Shown here: positions 63,382 to 64,000 of the stretch, piece by piece | How positions within the stretch are numbered: position 1 is the stretch's first letter | Layout: the number at the start of each line of letters is the position of its first letter | Assembly: GCA_963850525.1 (NCBI GenBank) | Contig: CAWKLQ010000008.1 | Location: 62,001 to 126,000 of the forward strand | Origin: JAEMQF01 sp963850525 | GTDB lineage: Bacteria > Pseudomonadota > Gammaproteobacteria > Burkholderiales > Burkholderiaceae_C | DNA length: 64,000 nt | Direction of reading: 5' to 3' | Notes under the pieces: model-generated | Databases searched by the model: none | What the model saw: only the letters and a program-made list of their open reading frames with translations | What the model was told of the DNA's origin: nothing | Program-made: the position numbers and the translations under genes

Positions 63382-64000
63382 GAGGTTCCCTCCTTTTCAA
63401 GACAGTGGATCCCGGCCCTCGTGTCGGGCACGGGGCGGCGGTTCGCCGGGGTGACGACTTCTCCGTCTGGGTGGGCGGGTGCCCGGCTGGCGCCGTTCGG
63501 AAGCCGATGCAGACACAGATGCCGCGGTGTCCAGGACGGCGCGATGCGCCGCACGAAGTTCGAGCGCGCAATGTGATAGCTCGGGTCGAAGCCGTAGAAG
63601 TTGCGGCGCATGCGTTGCAGTTCTTCGTCGCGGTACGCGGCGAGCGGCTTGCGCGCTTCGTCGGCTTCGCGCTGCTGCCGTTTGGCGCGCAGCAAGGCGG
63701 GCAAGTCCGCGCTTGCGGCAAGCTGCATCGCGCGCGCGCGCACCAGGCTGACGAACTCTTGCGCGCTGGCGCCGAAGACGGCGTCGACGAGGCCCAATTC
63801 CGCCGCCGCAACAGCCGACATCGGCAGCCGGCGCTTCATGACTTCGTCTGCATCTCCGTGCTGCAACCGTCGCGGCAGCAGGTAGGTCCAGTACTCCGAA
63901 CCGTACAGGTTGCCCATGTTTTTGTAGTGCGGGTTCAGCACCACGCTGCGCCGCGCCCAGACCCGATCCGCCGCCAGCGCCAGAAACACGCCGCCGGCGC
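63378..64000 (-). CDS. hoxX: Hydrogenase maturation protein HoxX, C-terminal part (continues beyond the right edge)
   Basis: About 207 codons of the 3' end. The segment AGGVFLALAADRVWARRSVVLNP, then HYKNMGNLYGSEYWTYLLPRR and FYGFDPSYHIARSNFV, is characteristic of the enoyl-CoA-hydratase-like domain of HoxX, which supplies CO from formyl-tetrahydrofolate for [NiFe]-hydrogenase assembly. The native end is probably near LCLHRLPNGA; the last ~25-30 residues include a stretch (VTPANRRPVPDTRAGIH) translated from the repeat at 63405-63456. A hydrogenase cluster is expected to the right of the window. Confidence 0.82.
   Translation of the reverse strand, partial: AGGVFLALAADRVWARRSVVLNPHYKNMGNLYGSEYWTYLLPRRLQHGDADEVMKRRLPMSAVAAAELGLVDAVFGASAQEFVSLVRARAMQLAASADLPALLRAKRQQREADEARKPLAAYRDEELQRMRRNFYGFDPSYHIARSNFVRRIAPSWTPRHLCLHRLPNGASRAPAHPDGEVVTPANRRPVPDTRAGIHCLEKEGTS
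63405..63456. repeat. Half-copy of the dispersed repeat at the 3' end of hoxX
   Basis: About 52 bases nearly identical to 54114-54165 (right half of the full element), ending CGCCGGGGTGACG, one change from the terminal repeat there. Read on the minus strand in the same frame as at the V-ATPase A gene, giving RRPVPDT in both proteins. Confidence 0.8.

Overview
The window is about 64 kb of GC-rich, gene-dense bacterial chromosome, best read as a betaproteobacterium of the order Burkholderiales. Evidence for this: a class I PHB locus (phaC-phaA-phaB plus the intracellular depolymerase phaZ), two orphan Bug/TctC-type binding proteins, a solitary RnfB-like ferredoxin, a BPH-type (betaproteobacterial) proteasome homologue, and the aceEF / PAS-kinase / FixJ-like regulator / folD neighbourhood. 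The genus cannot be fixed from sequence reading alone. I see no rRNA, tRNA, CRISPR array, transposase or prophage, and no gene-free stretch longer than about 170 bases.

Layout. 1-840: 5' part of a Bug/TctC gene and a divergent 67-aa zinc-ribbon protein. 841-8264: a complete isc iron-sulfur cluster operon (iscR-iscS-iscU-iscA-GNAT-hscB-hscA-fdx) read leftwards from a promoter with two IscR-like boxes, followed by a Ser/Thr kinase with two tandem C-terminal repeats. 8361-23312: housekeeping genes (uvrB, aromatic aminotransferase, phaZ, RnfB-like, DUF1624, purL, map, glnD, mnmH). 23256-28408: maiA-pgeF-phaC-phaA-phaB, read leftwards. 28466-41826: Nudix hydrolase, a degenerate LapD-type c-di-GMP receptor, and the pyruvate dehydrogenase operon aceE-aceF-bph-lpdA with the proteasome homologue inside it; divergent from aceE is a two-component pair, then folD. 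41883-51948: secreted DUF4124/glutaredoxin protein, MFS transporter, rmuC, an acyl-CoA ligase, a metallo-beta-lactamase-fold protein, an alpha/beta hydrolase and an ACP-AMP-ligase-acyltransferase fusion. 52016-60188: a nine-gene A/V-type ATPase operon (G-C-I-K-F-E-A-B-D) with stop/start overlaps at nearly every junction. 60292-64000: second Bug protein, a protein with an internally duplicated DUF2892 unit, an autoregulation-ready fic gene with its own palindromic operator, a truncated cytochrome c gene and the 3' end of hoxX.

Most notable points: (i) the proteasome homologue between the E2 and E3 genes of pyruvate dehydrogenase, next to an lpdA that keeps only the first residues of a lipoyl domain; (ii) the V-type ATPase operon, uncommon in this group; (iii) a short dispersed repeat with 13-bp terminal inverted repeats that is read through in the same frame at the 3' ends of two unrelated genes (V-ATPase subunit A and hoxX), giving both an RRPVPDT-containing tail that ends at a stop/start overlap; (iv) a cytochrome c gene cut off just after its haem motif at the edge of the fic module, whose 14-bp inverted-repeat operator lies directly before fic.
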